A stretch of DNA of 36,388 nt from Thermoflexales bacterium. GTDB taxonomy: Bacteria; Chloroflexota; Anaerolineae; J036; Brachytrichaceae. Positions 19,101 to 26,363 of the stretch are shown in pieces. The translations under genes and the position numbers were made by a program. A model generated the notes under the pieces. It saw only the letters and a list, made by a program, of their open reading frames with translations. It searched no databases and was not told the origin of the DNA. Each line of letters begins with the position of its first letter. Position 1 is the stretch's first letter. The stretch is taken from contig JANWUW010000076.1 of the NCBI GenBank assembly GCA_025057935.1, positions 1-36,388 on the forward strand, written 5' to 3'.

Positions 19101-19557
19101 CTATGGTCTTGTGGTACTGCAACGCAGCGAGGTAGGGATCGCCGTTCCACTTCTCCTGCACCTCGCGAGCAGCGCGTGCAGGACCAGCGTTGTACGCTAG
19201 CCCAGCAAGCGCTACGTAGCCGTGGAAGCGGTCTAATTGCTCGCGGATGTAGTATCCGCCAGTGACGATCTGCACTAGCGCATTGCGACTCTCGAACGCC
19301 TGCGCGAAGCGCTGGTTTAGCTCTGCGTCGCTCAACGCAGGCGTAGTCTCCTCAAGGTTAAGTGCAGCGAGCTTGATGGCGCGAGGGATGCGCGGGATCA
19401 GCGCTGCGCGCGTGGACGGCGTGACCTGCAGCACGCCGTCACGATGATTGAGGTTTGCGCCCTCCACCCCCATGAACGCTTTGAGCAGAAGCGGCGGCAT
19501 GTTGAGCAGCTCAGCCGCGCGACGCGCCGCAACCACTAACGTCGTGTTCAACGGCAT
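16192..19557 (-). CDS. Modular cell-wall protein: transglycosylase-like, C39-like peptidase, four SH3-like domains, glycosidase-like TIM barrel
   Basis: 1,121 aa from the ATG at 19557 (a -10 box lies 10 nt upstream; the longer frame is rejected). Domain order by eye: 1-200 lysozyme-like fold resembling SLT, with a candidate catalytic Glu32 and AYNAG at 121-125. Residues 255-430 are a C39-type cysteine peptidase, with TIGSDGCTLTC (Cys286), QNHWVLLYG (His380) and HDPW (Asp396). Four bacterial SH3-like repeats lie at about 455-520, 545-615, 648-718 and 730-800; each has a Gly-Trp/Gly-Tyr or Gly-Phe-Val core, e.g. VGWVAAWLV and MGYVAAEFV. Residues 815-1121 are a glycoside-hydrolase-like barrel, with Glu911 in VIGNEMN and Glu1046 in IFITETD as candidate acid and nucleophile. 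No signal peptide is visible, odd for a wall enzyme. Divergent from an M23 endopeptidase. The substrate is presumably peptidoglycan or an envelope glycan. Confidence 0.8.
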   Translation of the reverse strand: MPLNTTLVVAARRAAELLNMPPLLLKAFMGVEGANLNHRDGVLQVTPSTRAALIPRIPRAIKLAALNLEETTPALSDAELNQRFAQAFESRNALVQIVTGGYYIREQLDRFHGYVALAGLAYNAGPARAAREVQEKWNGDPYLAALQYHKTIGTAPNQVTVLPGVPQVDPTTGLRWTRYPVIANDSGKEIFQYLYLRRVPRRNWGLLDFIFRPQLLEPLGLFEGDEPPGEDRDDRVLAVANGAFRFVEGAVNIRFNTQPLSQRDPQWRDILLGFTTEGRTIGSDGCTLTCVTMMANGFGFQETPATLNDKLKALGPNQGFFGALIAWFGVARVLPGLRVDKLIECRNKPAPMAEIDAALDAGLPVIVELDMSPSPGFQNHWVLLYGREGSDYLMHDPWSYPPEQRALLRQRYGFAGTPAQIITYAVFYSHPSFQPSPQPLPQAVIVVNDVPEIHQAGGLALRNRPGVLGTQVIRRLPAGSVLAPLELLAAAREKIGVFGQWLNVRAEDGQVGWVAAWLVHLREVGTARAAGADEAYVQPPLRPRYFVRAKGAADVAVHAAPNGEVIGALRARRKAEALDDPTAVEQATAKGEGWLRVRVSRNVQGFVPAQAVEPLPMRKSTRSQAAPQVRRDTTVARVETEVRPILRVIARLGLNLRDAPSTSGTTVKRVLPFGTLILMLEPANVGLPKVGKPNQWLHVSTLDGVMGYVAAEFVAVHATPAESEQVIISQGVALAAVNTSLHRAPSASSAVEWRIKAGTPVRLRSAADWPKVGVPGHFIEVETFAFKRGFVRSEALRLPDYPDLRRKVLDATLPFGMCAWLYGIHDPFDRDLFANSGKTGWVLITHRVVGGEGMDYSAWARAGYGVIARLNNDYGGSGTVPTPDRYDVFADQCRRWVQNSRDCFIWVIGNEMNNPREWPNQSPHNPGNNPADAITPERYALCFNKVRAAIKSVQPHAVVVPGAIDPYQGPWMSCLEYFERMMANIVDIDGLALHAYTHGYTPDLITSLETFRDDPLRWQYYHFRCYTTFLDALPPRHRNKPIFITETDPHGPTPWAGGQNGWVQAAYAEIERFNNQPHAPQIQSVILYRWSRDDHYSIVDKPGVQADIRATIRETDYRWRA

Positions 19558-19567
19558 GGCGCAGGAA

Positions 19568-19576
19568 AGACTAGCA
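19568..19576 (-). promoter_or_regulatory. Extended -10 (TGCTAGTCT) for the modular wall protein
   Basis: On the minus strand TGC precedes TAGTCT, then 10 nt, then the ATG at 19557. The implied leader is 2-4 nt. It shares the 83-bp intergenic region with the divergent promoter of the M23 peptidase gene. Confidence 0.45.
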
Positions 19577-19625
19577 CAAGCCCCTCGCCTGCGCAACCGA
19601 GACCACTGCAGCGCCTCCGCATGCC

Positions 19626-19631
19626 TATAAT
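19626..19631 (+). promoter_or_regulatory. -10 box TATAAT for the LysM-M23 gene
   Basis: A consensus TATAAT is followed by 9 nt and the ATG at 19641, giving a leader of about 1-3 nt. No Shine-Dalgarno sequence exists upstream of this ATG, consistent with leaderless translation. No clear -35 element is seen at 17 bp. Confidence 0.6.
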
Positions 19632-19640
19632 CGCAAATCA

Positions 19641-20732
19641 ATGGCTCAGCCGTCGAGAGGGCGCGACGCAGCTGCTGCCTCGCTAGTGTGGATTTTCGTC
19701 TTGCTAGTGATCGCAGGCGGCGGTCTGCTCGTCCTCAGCCGTCTGCTCGAGCGCGTGAACTATCAAGAAGTGCCCACTGCGCCCACGCCGGCGCTTGAGT
19801 CGCGCGACGAAGCAGTGATCACCGCGCCGCCGAGCAAGGCCGACGCAAACGTGATCACCCGCGACTTCGCGCCTGACGCCGCGATGCCTCGCGCCCGCCG
19901 CCGCACGCTGATCACCTACACCGTTGTTGAAGGCGACACAGTGTTCGGCATCGCTTACAAGTTCGGCCTGCGACCCGAGACCATCCTCTGGTCGAACTAT
20001 GACGTGTTGAAGGACAACTTCGACCTGATCCGTGTTGGGCAGCAATTCGTCATCCCCCCAGAGGACGGCTTGATCATCGAGGTCGAGCGCGGCGATACTC
20101 TCGACGGCATCGCGCGGCGCTTCGGCGTCACGCCTGAGCGCATCGTGAACGAGCCAATCAACGGCTTAACCAGCGTGAACCAACCCCTGCAGGTGGGGCA
20201 GCGGCTTTTCGTGCCCGGCGGCGAGCGCGAGACCGTGATCTGGCAAGTGCCAAAGCTGATACCTGTGCGTCAGACCGCTCGAGGCGTGCGCGTGTATCGC
20301 GTCGGCAAATGTGGCGAGGTCGCCATCCCGCCCCTAGGCACTGGCTCGTTCATCTACCCGACCAACCGGCGCTATCTCTCGGGCTACGACTTCACGCGTT
20401 ACCATCCGGGCTTAGACTTCGCTGGGCGGCTTGGCGAGCCGATTTACGCCTCCGACTCGGGCACGGTGATCTACGCTGGCTATTCGCTCAATGCCGCGGG
20501 CGTGCCCGTAGGCTACGGGCAGTACGTAGTGCTTGATCATGGCAACGGCTACCAGACGCTCTACGCGCACGCGAGCCAGCTTTTCGTCTCATGCGGTCAA
20601 CAAGTGGCGAAAGGCACGGTGATCGCCGCCATCGGCTCGGTTGGGCGCTCGACTGGACCGCATTTGCACTTCGAGATTCGCTACCGCGGCGCGCCCGTGA
20701 ATCCTTGGACGCTGCTGCCGCCGCGACGCTGA
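19641..20732 (+). CDS. Membrane-anchored LysM-LysM-M23 peptidoglycan endopeptidase
   Basis: 363 aa. The N-terminal membrane anchor spans about 13-36. Two LysM peptidoglycan-binding modules follow (about 92-140, with YTVVEGDTVFGIAYKFG, and 145-192, with VERGDTLDGIARRFGV). The C-terminal peptidase M23 (LytM) domain has its zinc ligands in place: His255 and Asp259 in HPGLDF, and His343 in the HLH motif at 341-343, with the auxiliary His310 in YAH. It should cleave peptide cross-links outside the membrane, or act as an activator, during wall growth. The gene abuts the following glycosyltransferase (stop TGA immediately followed by ATG). It is divergent from the large modular wall protein, so the two may be co-regulated. 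Confidence 0.93.
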   Translation: MAQPSRGRDAAAASLVWIFVLLVIAGGGLLVLSRLLERVNYQEVPTAPTPALESRDEAVITAPPSKADANVITRDFAPDAAMPRARRRTLITYTVVEGDTVFGIAYKFGLRPETILWSNYDVLKDNFDLIRVGQQFVIPPEDGLIIEVERGDTLDGIARRFGVTPERIVNEPINGLTSVNQPLQVGQRLFVPGGERETVIWQVPKLIPVRQTARGVRVYRVGKCGEVAIPPLGTGSFIYPTNRRYLSGYDFTRYHPGLDFAGRLGEPIYASDSGTVIYAGYSLNAAGVPVGYGQYVVLDHGNGYQTLYAHASQLFVSCGQQVAKGTVIAAIGSVGRSTGPHLHFEIRYRGAPVNPWTLLPPRR

Positions 20733-21896
20733 ATGCTGCACATGCCCGCACCGACACGGATTTACGGCTTTGACGCGCGTGTGATCAGCGATCACTTCCC
20801 GGGCATTGGGCGCTACGCTTGGAACTTGCTCCAACAGCTCATCGCCCACCTCGAGCCAAACGAGCGGCTTGCCGTGCTCTACGACCCAGGCGCGCGAAGC
20901 AGCCGGCATCCCATCAGCGCGCTCAAGCAGCGCGCGCCGCAAAACGTCGAGTGGATCGCAACTTCCACATCCGTGTTCAGCTTGCGCAACGTGCTTCTAA
21001 AGCCCAGCGCTGCGTGGTCAGCAGTGCACTATCCCTACTACATGCGCCCGCTTGTGTCGAACGTGCAGAGCATCACGACGCTGCATGACGCAATTCCCTT
21101 TCTGTATCCTCGCTACTTCCCTTCGCTGCACACGCGCTTGGTCATTTGGCTTTTTCACTACTTCTCTGTGCAGCGCTCTCGACGCGTCATCCTGGTTTCA
21201 TCGCATGCTCTTTCGGAGCTCACGCAGCGCTTCCCACGCTTGCAGCAGCGGGGGGTGGTGATTCACAGCGCTGCTGATCCCATCTTCCGCCCCCTCCCCA
21301 CGATAGAGGCAAGCGCGAAGCTCGAGCCGCGCTTCGGCGTTTTGCCGCCGTTCTGTCTCTACCTTGCCAGCAACAAGCCGCACAAAAATCTGCCCCGTCT
21401 CGTTGAGGCATGGCGGGTCGTGGCGGACGCGCTTGGTGAGCAAACGCCGCTGCTGCTAGTTGCGGGTCATCAAGACCCGCGCTACCCCGAAGCTCAGCGC
21501 CGAGCGCAGGTGTTGGGGCTGGGACGCTGGGTGCGCTTCGTCGGCGCAGTGAGCGATGAAGAGGCTGCTGCGCTGTACTCCTCATGCTTGCTGTTCGTTT
21601 ACCCTTCATTGCACGAAGGGTTTGGTCTGACGCCGCTCGAAGCCATGGCATGCGGCGCGCCCGTCGCGTGCTCCAACACCTCCTCGCTGCCAGAAGTGGT
21701 CGGCGACGCAGCGCTGCTGTTCGACCCAACCTCTGTTGACGACATCGCGCGCGCCTGTCTCACCGCGCTGCGTGATGAAGCCCTACGCGCGCGCTTACGC
21801 ACAGCAAGCCTCCAGCAAGCAGCGCGCTTCAGTTGGGAGCGCGCTGCGCAGCAAACGCTGGCGGTGTATCGTGAGGTGGCAGAAGCGCGCTCATGA
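20733..21896 (+). CDS. Glycosyltransferase family 4
   Basis: 387 aa, GT-B fold. The N-terminal half opens with YGFDARVISDHFPGIGRYAWNLL, a glycine-rich acceptor-side loop, and has a HDAIPFLYP segment. The C-terminal half has LYLASNKPHKNLPRLVEAW, and the EX7E motif in HEGFGLTPLE (Glu at about 294 and 302), followed by ACGAPVACSNTSSLPEV. It transfers a sugar from a nucleotide donor, probably for an envelope polysaccharide or glycolipid; donor and acceptor are unknown. The start abuts the previous stop; a second in-frame ATG three codons on (20742) is possible. It overlaps the next GT4 gene by 4 nt (ATGA), so the pair is probably translationally coupled. Confidence 0.93.
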   Translation: MLHMPAPTRIYGFDARVISDHFPGIGRYAWNLLQQLIAHLEPNERLAVLYDPGARSSRHPISALKQRAPQNVEWIATSTSVFSLRNVLLKPSAAWSAVHYPYYMRPLVSNVQSITTLHDAIPFLYPRYFPSLHTRLVIWLFHYFSVQRSRRVILVSSHALSELTQRFPRLQQRGVVIHSAADPIFRPLPTIEASAKLEPRFGVLPPFCLYLASNKPHKNLPRLVEAWRVVADALGEQTPLLLVAGHQDPRYPEAQRRAQVLGLGRWVRFVGAVSDEEAAALYSSCLLFVYPSLHEGFGLTPLEAMACGAPVACSNTSSLPEVVGDAALLFDPTSVDDIARACLTALRDEALRARLRTASLQQAARFSWERAAQQTLAVYREVAEARS

Positions 21897-23032
21897 CAGC
21901 CCTGCGCATCGTGCACATCTACAAGGACTACGCGCCTGTGCTCGGCGGGATTGAGAATCACATCCGCGTCCTCGCCGAAGCGCAAGCGCGACGGGGTCAT
22001 CACGTGAGCGTGTTGGTGACGCAGCGCGCCGGCTTGCCTTTCAGCGACACCGTTATTAACGGTGTGCGCGTAGTGAAAGTGCCGCGCCAGCTCAACGTGC
22101 AGTCGGCGCCGATCAGTTTTGCTTTCCCGCGCTGGGTGCGCCTCCTCACGCGCAATGCCGACATCGCCCACTTGCATGCGCCCTACCCCATCGGCGAGCT
22201 ATGCAACTTGTGGTTCGGGCGCGCCCGCCACACAGTGATCACATGGCACAGCGACATCGTGCGCCAACGCACGCTGTTGCGCTTCTACACGCCTTGGCTG
22301 CGGCGCGTGATCGCGCACGCCGATCGCATCTTCCCCACCAGCGAAGTCTACGCGCGTACGTCGCCATGGCTGCAGCGCCATCTCGACAAGTGCCGCGTCA
22401 TCCCGCTCGGCGTTGACCCGCAGCGCTTCGCGCCGCCAGCGCACCCTCCTGCACCAAGCGGCGTCCTGCGTCTGCTCAGCGTTGGTCGTCTGCGCTACTA
22501 CAAAGGGCTTGATGACCTCATCCGCGCGCTGTCCACTCTGCACGACGCAGAAGCGTTCATCGTCGGCGACGGACCTATGGCTGCCGCTTGGCAAGCGCTT
22601 GCGCGCCAGCTTGGCGTTGCCGATCGCGTCCACTTTATCGGCGAAGTGGACGATGAGGCGCTGCCGCGCTGGTATCAGAACGCCGACGTGTATGTGATCC
22701 CGGCGAACGCGCGCGCAGAGGCGTTTGGCGTGGCGATCCTCGAAGCCATGGCGAGCGGCTTGCCGGTGATCTCGACCGAAGTAGGCACGGCAACCTCGTG
22801 GATCAACCAGCATGGCGTGACGGGCTTTGTCGTCCCGCCGCGCGATCCACAAGCATTGGCTGCAGCCATTGAGCGCCTGCGCGATCCTCGCTTGCGCCGA
22901 CAGATGGGCGAGGCTGCGCGCGCGCGCGTGCTCGCCGAATTCACCGAGGCGCACATGCTCGCCTGCGTCGAGGCAGCTTACCGAGAGCTCACGGATGCGT
23001 CGGCTGTGCCGCGCGCCGCGCAAAGCGCATGA
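21893..23032 (+). CDS. Glycosyltransferase family 4
   Basis: 379 aa, a second GT-B enzyme in the same unit. The N-terminus has IYKDYAPVLGGIENHIRVLAE, the typical GGIE...H acceptor loop of GT4 enzymes such as PimA/mannosyl- and glucosyltransferases. The donor half has LLSVGRLRYYKGLDDLIRAL and an EX7E motif in AEAFGVAILE, then MASGLPVISTEVGT and GVTGFVVPPRDP. Glycan target unknown; probably the same product as the preceding transferase. Its last 44 nt overlap the 3' end of the convergent membrane glycosyltransferase gene, an unusual arrangement that leaves no room for a terminator between them. Confidence 0.93.
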   Translation: MTALRIVHIYKDYAPVLGGIENHIRVLAEAQARRGHHVSVLVTQRAGLPFSDTVINGVRVVKVPRQLNVQSAPISFAFPRWVRLLTRNADIAHLHAPYPIGELCNLWFGRARHTVITWHSDIVRQRTLLRFYTPWLRRVIAHADRIFPTSEVYARTSPWLQRHLDKCRVIPLGVDPQRFAPPAHPPAPSGVLRLLSVGRLRYYKGLDDLIRALSTLHDAEAFIVGDGPMAAAWQALARQLGVADRVHFIGEVDDEALPRWYQNADVYVIPANARAEAFGVAILEAMASGLPVISTEVGTATSWINQHGVTGFVVPPRDPQALAAAIERLRDPRLRRQMGEAARARVLAEFTEAHMLACVEAAYRELTDASAVPRAAQSA

Positions 23033-24482
23033 GGCTCACGCCGTGGAAGAGCCGCTGCTCGCGCAGCACCCAGCGCGTCTCAAACCAACGGCGCGTGTGA
23101 CCTTGCCTGTCCCACATCTGGGATTCGGACTCGAAGAGCCAAGCGCTCGAGGCGCCGGCAAGTTGTGCCTCTAGCTGCGCGCCGACAGCTTCGAGTGAGG
23201 ACTCGTTTGCGTAGGGCGCTTCGACGAGGCGCACTGGCAGCGGCGAAGCGCCATGCTGTGCCGCGTAGTACGCGAATGCGTGGCGCAGGTAGCCGATCTG
23301 CAGCACCACCGGCTCGCCGGGTTGCGCTTCACGCAGGACGTGCGCCACCGCACCGCGCAGCTCTGGACGAATCGGGTTGACAACTTGAGCGGCTAATCCG
23401 CAGAAGTGCGCCACCGTGCAAAGCGCCAGCAAAGCAACGCGCCACTGCAGATGCGCGCACGCTGCGCCGAGCAACACGTAGAACGGGGTTGAGCTCCACA
23501 GCACGTAGCGCGGCAGGAAAAGCGGCGCGCGCAGCGACGAAATGACGCTGAGCAGCGCAGTCGGCAGCACCGCCCACGCCGCAAGCACAAGCGCAAACCG
23601 TCGGTGCGTCGATCGGCGCAGCACTTGCAAGAACCACACCGCGATCGCGCTCAAGAGGGCGCCCAAAACAAGCGCCTGCGCTATCCTGCGCGCTGCAGGC
23701 GAAGGGACGAAAAAGAGCGGCGCGCCCGCATCCAGCCCCAGCATCCAGTTTCGCAACACAGTGCTCGCGATGGCGTCAAGCGGGAAAGCGGGCAATAGCG
23801 TCCCGCCGCCTGCGAGCAGCGCAGGCGCTTGCCACGCAGCGAGCGGCAGGTAGGGAAGCGTGAGCAGCGCAAGCGCCACAAGCGCGCGGCGCCACTCAAC
23901 GCGCGCTGTTCGCCACAGGGCGACAAACGCCACCAGCGCGACCACCAACACAAGGGGCGACAGCACGTGCACGTAAAAGCTGAGGCTAGTTGCAACCACA
24001 AACGTCGCCCACCAAGCGGCGCGTCGCGCTTGCCAAGGACCAATCGCGCGCAGCAATGCGTACATCGCAAGCGCCAACAGCGCTAGCTGCAGCGCGTACA
24101 TACGCCCCTCGCCGGCATACCACACCAGCAGTGGCGATGATGCCGTAATCCACTGCGCAGCAACGCCAGCAGCCCGCCCAAACAGCCGCCGCCCCAGCGC
24201 ATAGCTGAGCGCCACCAGCGCTACACCTGCGAGCGCTGAAAAGTAACGCAGCGTGAAGTCATTGACGCCCACCAGCGCAAACCAGCCGCGCAATAACAAG
24301 AAGTAGAGCGGCCCGTTGAACCCCATTGCGGTCAAACGGCTCAGCAGCGTCTCGGCGGGCTCTAGCGCGAAGCGCACTGAATCCACTTCGTCGCGCCACA
24401 AGCTCTCGCGCGTGAGCAACATCACACGCGCTGCAAATGCCAAGCATGACACTATCAGCGGCAGAATCACTGCCCGGCGCAT
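22989..24482 (-). CDS. GT39/ArnT-like polytopic membrane glycosyltransferase
   Basis: 497 aa with about 10-12 predicted TM helices. The first periplasmic loop carries RESLWRDEVDSVRF with Asp31-Glu32, the acidic motif that marks GT-C enzymes of the PMT/ArnT/GT39 group, which use polyprenyl-phosphate sugars. The next helix region FNGPLYFLLLRGWFALVG is also typical. The C-terminal 100 residues are soluble. The start at 24482 opens with a hydrophobic signal-anchor helix and lies 18 nt after the alpha/beta hydrolase gene, so the two are co-transcribed. Substrate unknown; probably glycosylates an envelope lipid or protein. The 3' end overlaps the plus-strand GT4 gene by 44 nt. Confidence 0.85.
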   Translation of the reverse strand: MRRAVILPLIVSCLAFAARVMLLTRESLWRDEVDSVRFALEPAETLLSRLTAMGFNGPLYFLLLRGWFALVGVNDFTLRYFSALAGVALVALSYALGRRLFGRAAGVAAQWITASSPLLVWYAGEGRMYALQLALLALAMYALLRAIGPWQARRAAWWATFVVATSLSFYVHVLSPLVLVVALVAFVALWRTARVEWRRALVALALLTLPYLPLAAWQAPALLAGGGTLLPAFPLDAIASTVLRNWMLGLDAGAPLFFVPSPAARRIAQALVLGALLSAIAVWFLQVLRRSTHRRFALVLAAWAVLPTALLSVISSLRAPLFLPRYVLWSSTPFYVLLGAACAHLQWRVALLALCTVAHFCGLAAQVVNPIRPELRGAVAHVLREAQPGEPVVLQIGYLRHAFAYYAAQHGASPLPVRLVEAPYANESSLEAVGAQLEAQLAGASSAWLFESESQMWDRQGHTRRWFETRWVLREQRLFHGVSLMRFARRAAQPTHP

Positions 24483-24500
24483 GTTCAGCGCGCTTTGCTC

Positions 24501-26291
24501 TCAGCCCGATCGCGGCAGCGCGTCCCCATAGTGCCGCAGAAACGCGATCACCAGGCGCGCTACCTCGTCAGGTTGTTCTTCGTGTGGCAGGTGTCCTGTC
24601 TCTGGCAACACGTGAAGTTGTGCGTGCGGCAGAATCTCAGCCAAACGGTAAGCCTGATTGACTGGAAAGATGACATCGTTCGCGCCCCAGATGATCAGCG
24701 TGGGGTGGGCGATCTCCTTGAGGTGGTAAGGCACTGGTTTGACGCCGTCCTTCGGCGAACGCCCTTGCCACAACTGCGCCAACGCCGAGGCGCGCACGTA
24801 GAGCGGCGCAGCGTAGCCGCGCACCACTGCGTTCGTGATCCAAGCGCGCTGCCGGCTGATGAAGTGCAAGACCGGGCGCGTGAAGATCGGCGAGGTCGAG
24901 TAAAACGCCAACACGTAACCTAACACCGGCACGCGCAAGGCATAGGCGATCGGTGGGCGATCGGTGGCAAATGCTTCTGGCGCGATCACCACCAGCGAGC
25001 ACACTCTCGATGGCGCTAACAGCGCCATTTGCATCGCCACGCGCCCACCGAACGAGTGACCCACGCAGTGCGCTGCGCGCACGCCGAGCTGCTCCATCGC
25101 GCCGAGCACCACGCGCGCTTGCATCTCGGTGGTGTAGATCGGCTCTGCGGGTCGCGCCGAAGCGCCGTAGCCAAGCAGCTCGACGATCAGCACGCGGAAC
25201 CCCTGCGCGAGCAGCGCCTCACGCAGCAATCGCCACGTGAACGCCGAAGATGCGAAGCCATGAATAAGCACCACTGCTGGCGCGTGCTTCGGTCCATCGT
25301 CGAGATAGTGCACCGCGTAGCCGTCCACCCAAACGAAGCGATCGTCCTTGGCGAACTCGCGCAAGTTGTAGCGCTCGCGCAGAGGGGTGAGCAAGTAAGC
25401 GCCCCACACTACCGCCCCAAGCACCATCACCGCGACCAAGCCACCGACGCCGAACGCCATCATTGCCTGCGCGATCTCGCCGGGCACTTGTTGCACGCCA
25501 ACCAGCGTGACAGTCGCCGCCGCACTGCACAGCCAAACCACTGGCAAAGCGTGCTCGAACGCGCGCGGATGCATGCGCCGACGCAGCCACACTACCGCGC
25601 CTAACGCCAGCAGCGGAGGCAAGAAGACGATGGGCCAATGCCCCCAGCGCAAAAAGTCGCGCACCTCCCACCAGTTGACAGGATAGCGCACCAATGTCGT
25701 GAGGGCGAGGTCTTCCATCAAGCCGACATCGAGCGCGTAACGCGCCATGCCCACTGGCTCGCCCCACACGGCAACGTAGTAGCGCCCAGTCTGCGGCACT
25801 TTCACGTCTAAGACGGCGCGCGGGAAATAGGGCATTTGTGTGAAGATGTCGAAGAAGACGTAGGTGCTCTCACTTGTCGCCGTGATCGCGCCCATGCCGC
25901 TCGGCAGCTCAAGTGGCAGCGATCCCTGCGGCGGCTCAGGCAAGCCTGGCCCGATCAGGGCAATGGTGGGGTTGAAGTCGCGCAGCTCGTCGTGGGCAGG
26001 AATAAAGATCACCGCTCTGAAGCGATCGCCTGCCCTGTAATCGAAGCGCGCCATATCCACGTCTTCCGCCGAGGAGAGTTCGCCGAGCACAAACCACATG
26101 AACCAAGGCTGCGGAATGTAGGGCACGTTTTCGTCTTCGAACAGTCCGTAGTCGCCGCTTGGCATCGTCGTCTCCAAGATCGGCGTCTCAGCAAAGGCGG
26201 AGCGCGCAGCGACCACAATTCCCATCCAGCACAAGCACACCACACCTGCAACGCGAAACAACCGGCGAAGCACCGAACCGCTTAGTTCCAT
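24501..26291 (-). CDS. Membrane-anchored alpha/beta hydrolase with extracytoplasmic domain
   Basis: 596 aa. The start at 26291 follows an AAGGAG Shine-Dalgarno sequence by 8 nt. A signal or anchor helix lies at about 10-33, then a roughly 180-residue extracytoplasmic beta-type domain (about 35-215). Three TM helices follow (219-236, 249-267, 276-302), which should place the C-terminal hydrolase (about 315-596) in the cytoplasm. The triad is visible: Ser413 in GHSFGG, Asp539 in GANDVIF, His567 in ETGHLPH; the oxyanion region is LIHGFASS. The catalytic reaction is unknown. The combination of an outside sensor-like domain, TM helices and a hydrolase suggests an envelope-lipid or signal-linked role. 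BchO-type Mg-protoporphyrin hydrolases share the fold but lack this N-terminus. Operon with the GT39-like gene. Confidence 0.8.
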   Translation of the reverse strand: MELSGSVLRRLFRVAGVVCLCWMGIVVAARSAFAETPILETTMPSGDYGLFEDENVPYIPQPWFMWFVLGELSSAEDVDMARFDYRAGDRFRAVIFIPAHDELRDFNPTIALIGPGLPEPPQGSLPLELPSGMGAITATSESTYVFFDIFTQMPYFPRAVLDVKVPQTGRYYVAVWGEPVGMARYALDVGLMEDLALTTLVRYPVNWWEVRDFLRWGHWPIVFLPPLLALGAVVWLRRRMHPRAFEHALPVVWLCSAAATVTLVGVQQVPGEIAQAMMAFGVGGLVAVMVLGAVVWGAYLLTPLRERYNLREFAKDDRFVWVDGYAVHYLDDGPKHAPAVVLIHGFASSAFTWRLLREALLAQGFRVLIVELLGYGASARPAEPIYTTEMQARVVLGAMEQLGVRAAHCVGHSFGGRVAMQMALLAPSRVCSLVVIAPEAFATDRPPIAYALRVPVLGYVLAFYSTSPIFTRPVLHFISRQRAWITNAVVRGYAAPLYVRASALAQLWQGRSPKDGVKPVPYHLKEIAHPTLIIWGANDVIFPVNQAYRLAEILPHAQLHVLPETGHLPHEEQPDEVARLVIAFLRHYGDALPRSG

Positions 26292-26363
26292 CAAGACCTG
26301 CTCCTTAGGGCGCAACGACGCTCAAGCGTACTCGGGTTGTAAGCCGCTGTCAAAGCGCATCCT

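Noticed and set aside
18196-19200. Long plus-strand ORF (334 aa) opposite the modular wall protein
   Set aside because: Antisense shadow; no domain and biased His/Arg/Val composition, while the minus strand has clear catalytic motifs.
24501-26291. Assigning the alpha/beta hydrolase as BchO because of the nearby bch genes
   Set aside because: It lies 16 kb from the pigment operon in an envelope-gene unit and has a large N-terminal outside domain and TM helices not found in BchO.
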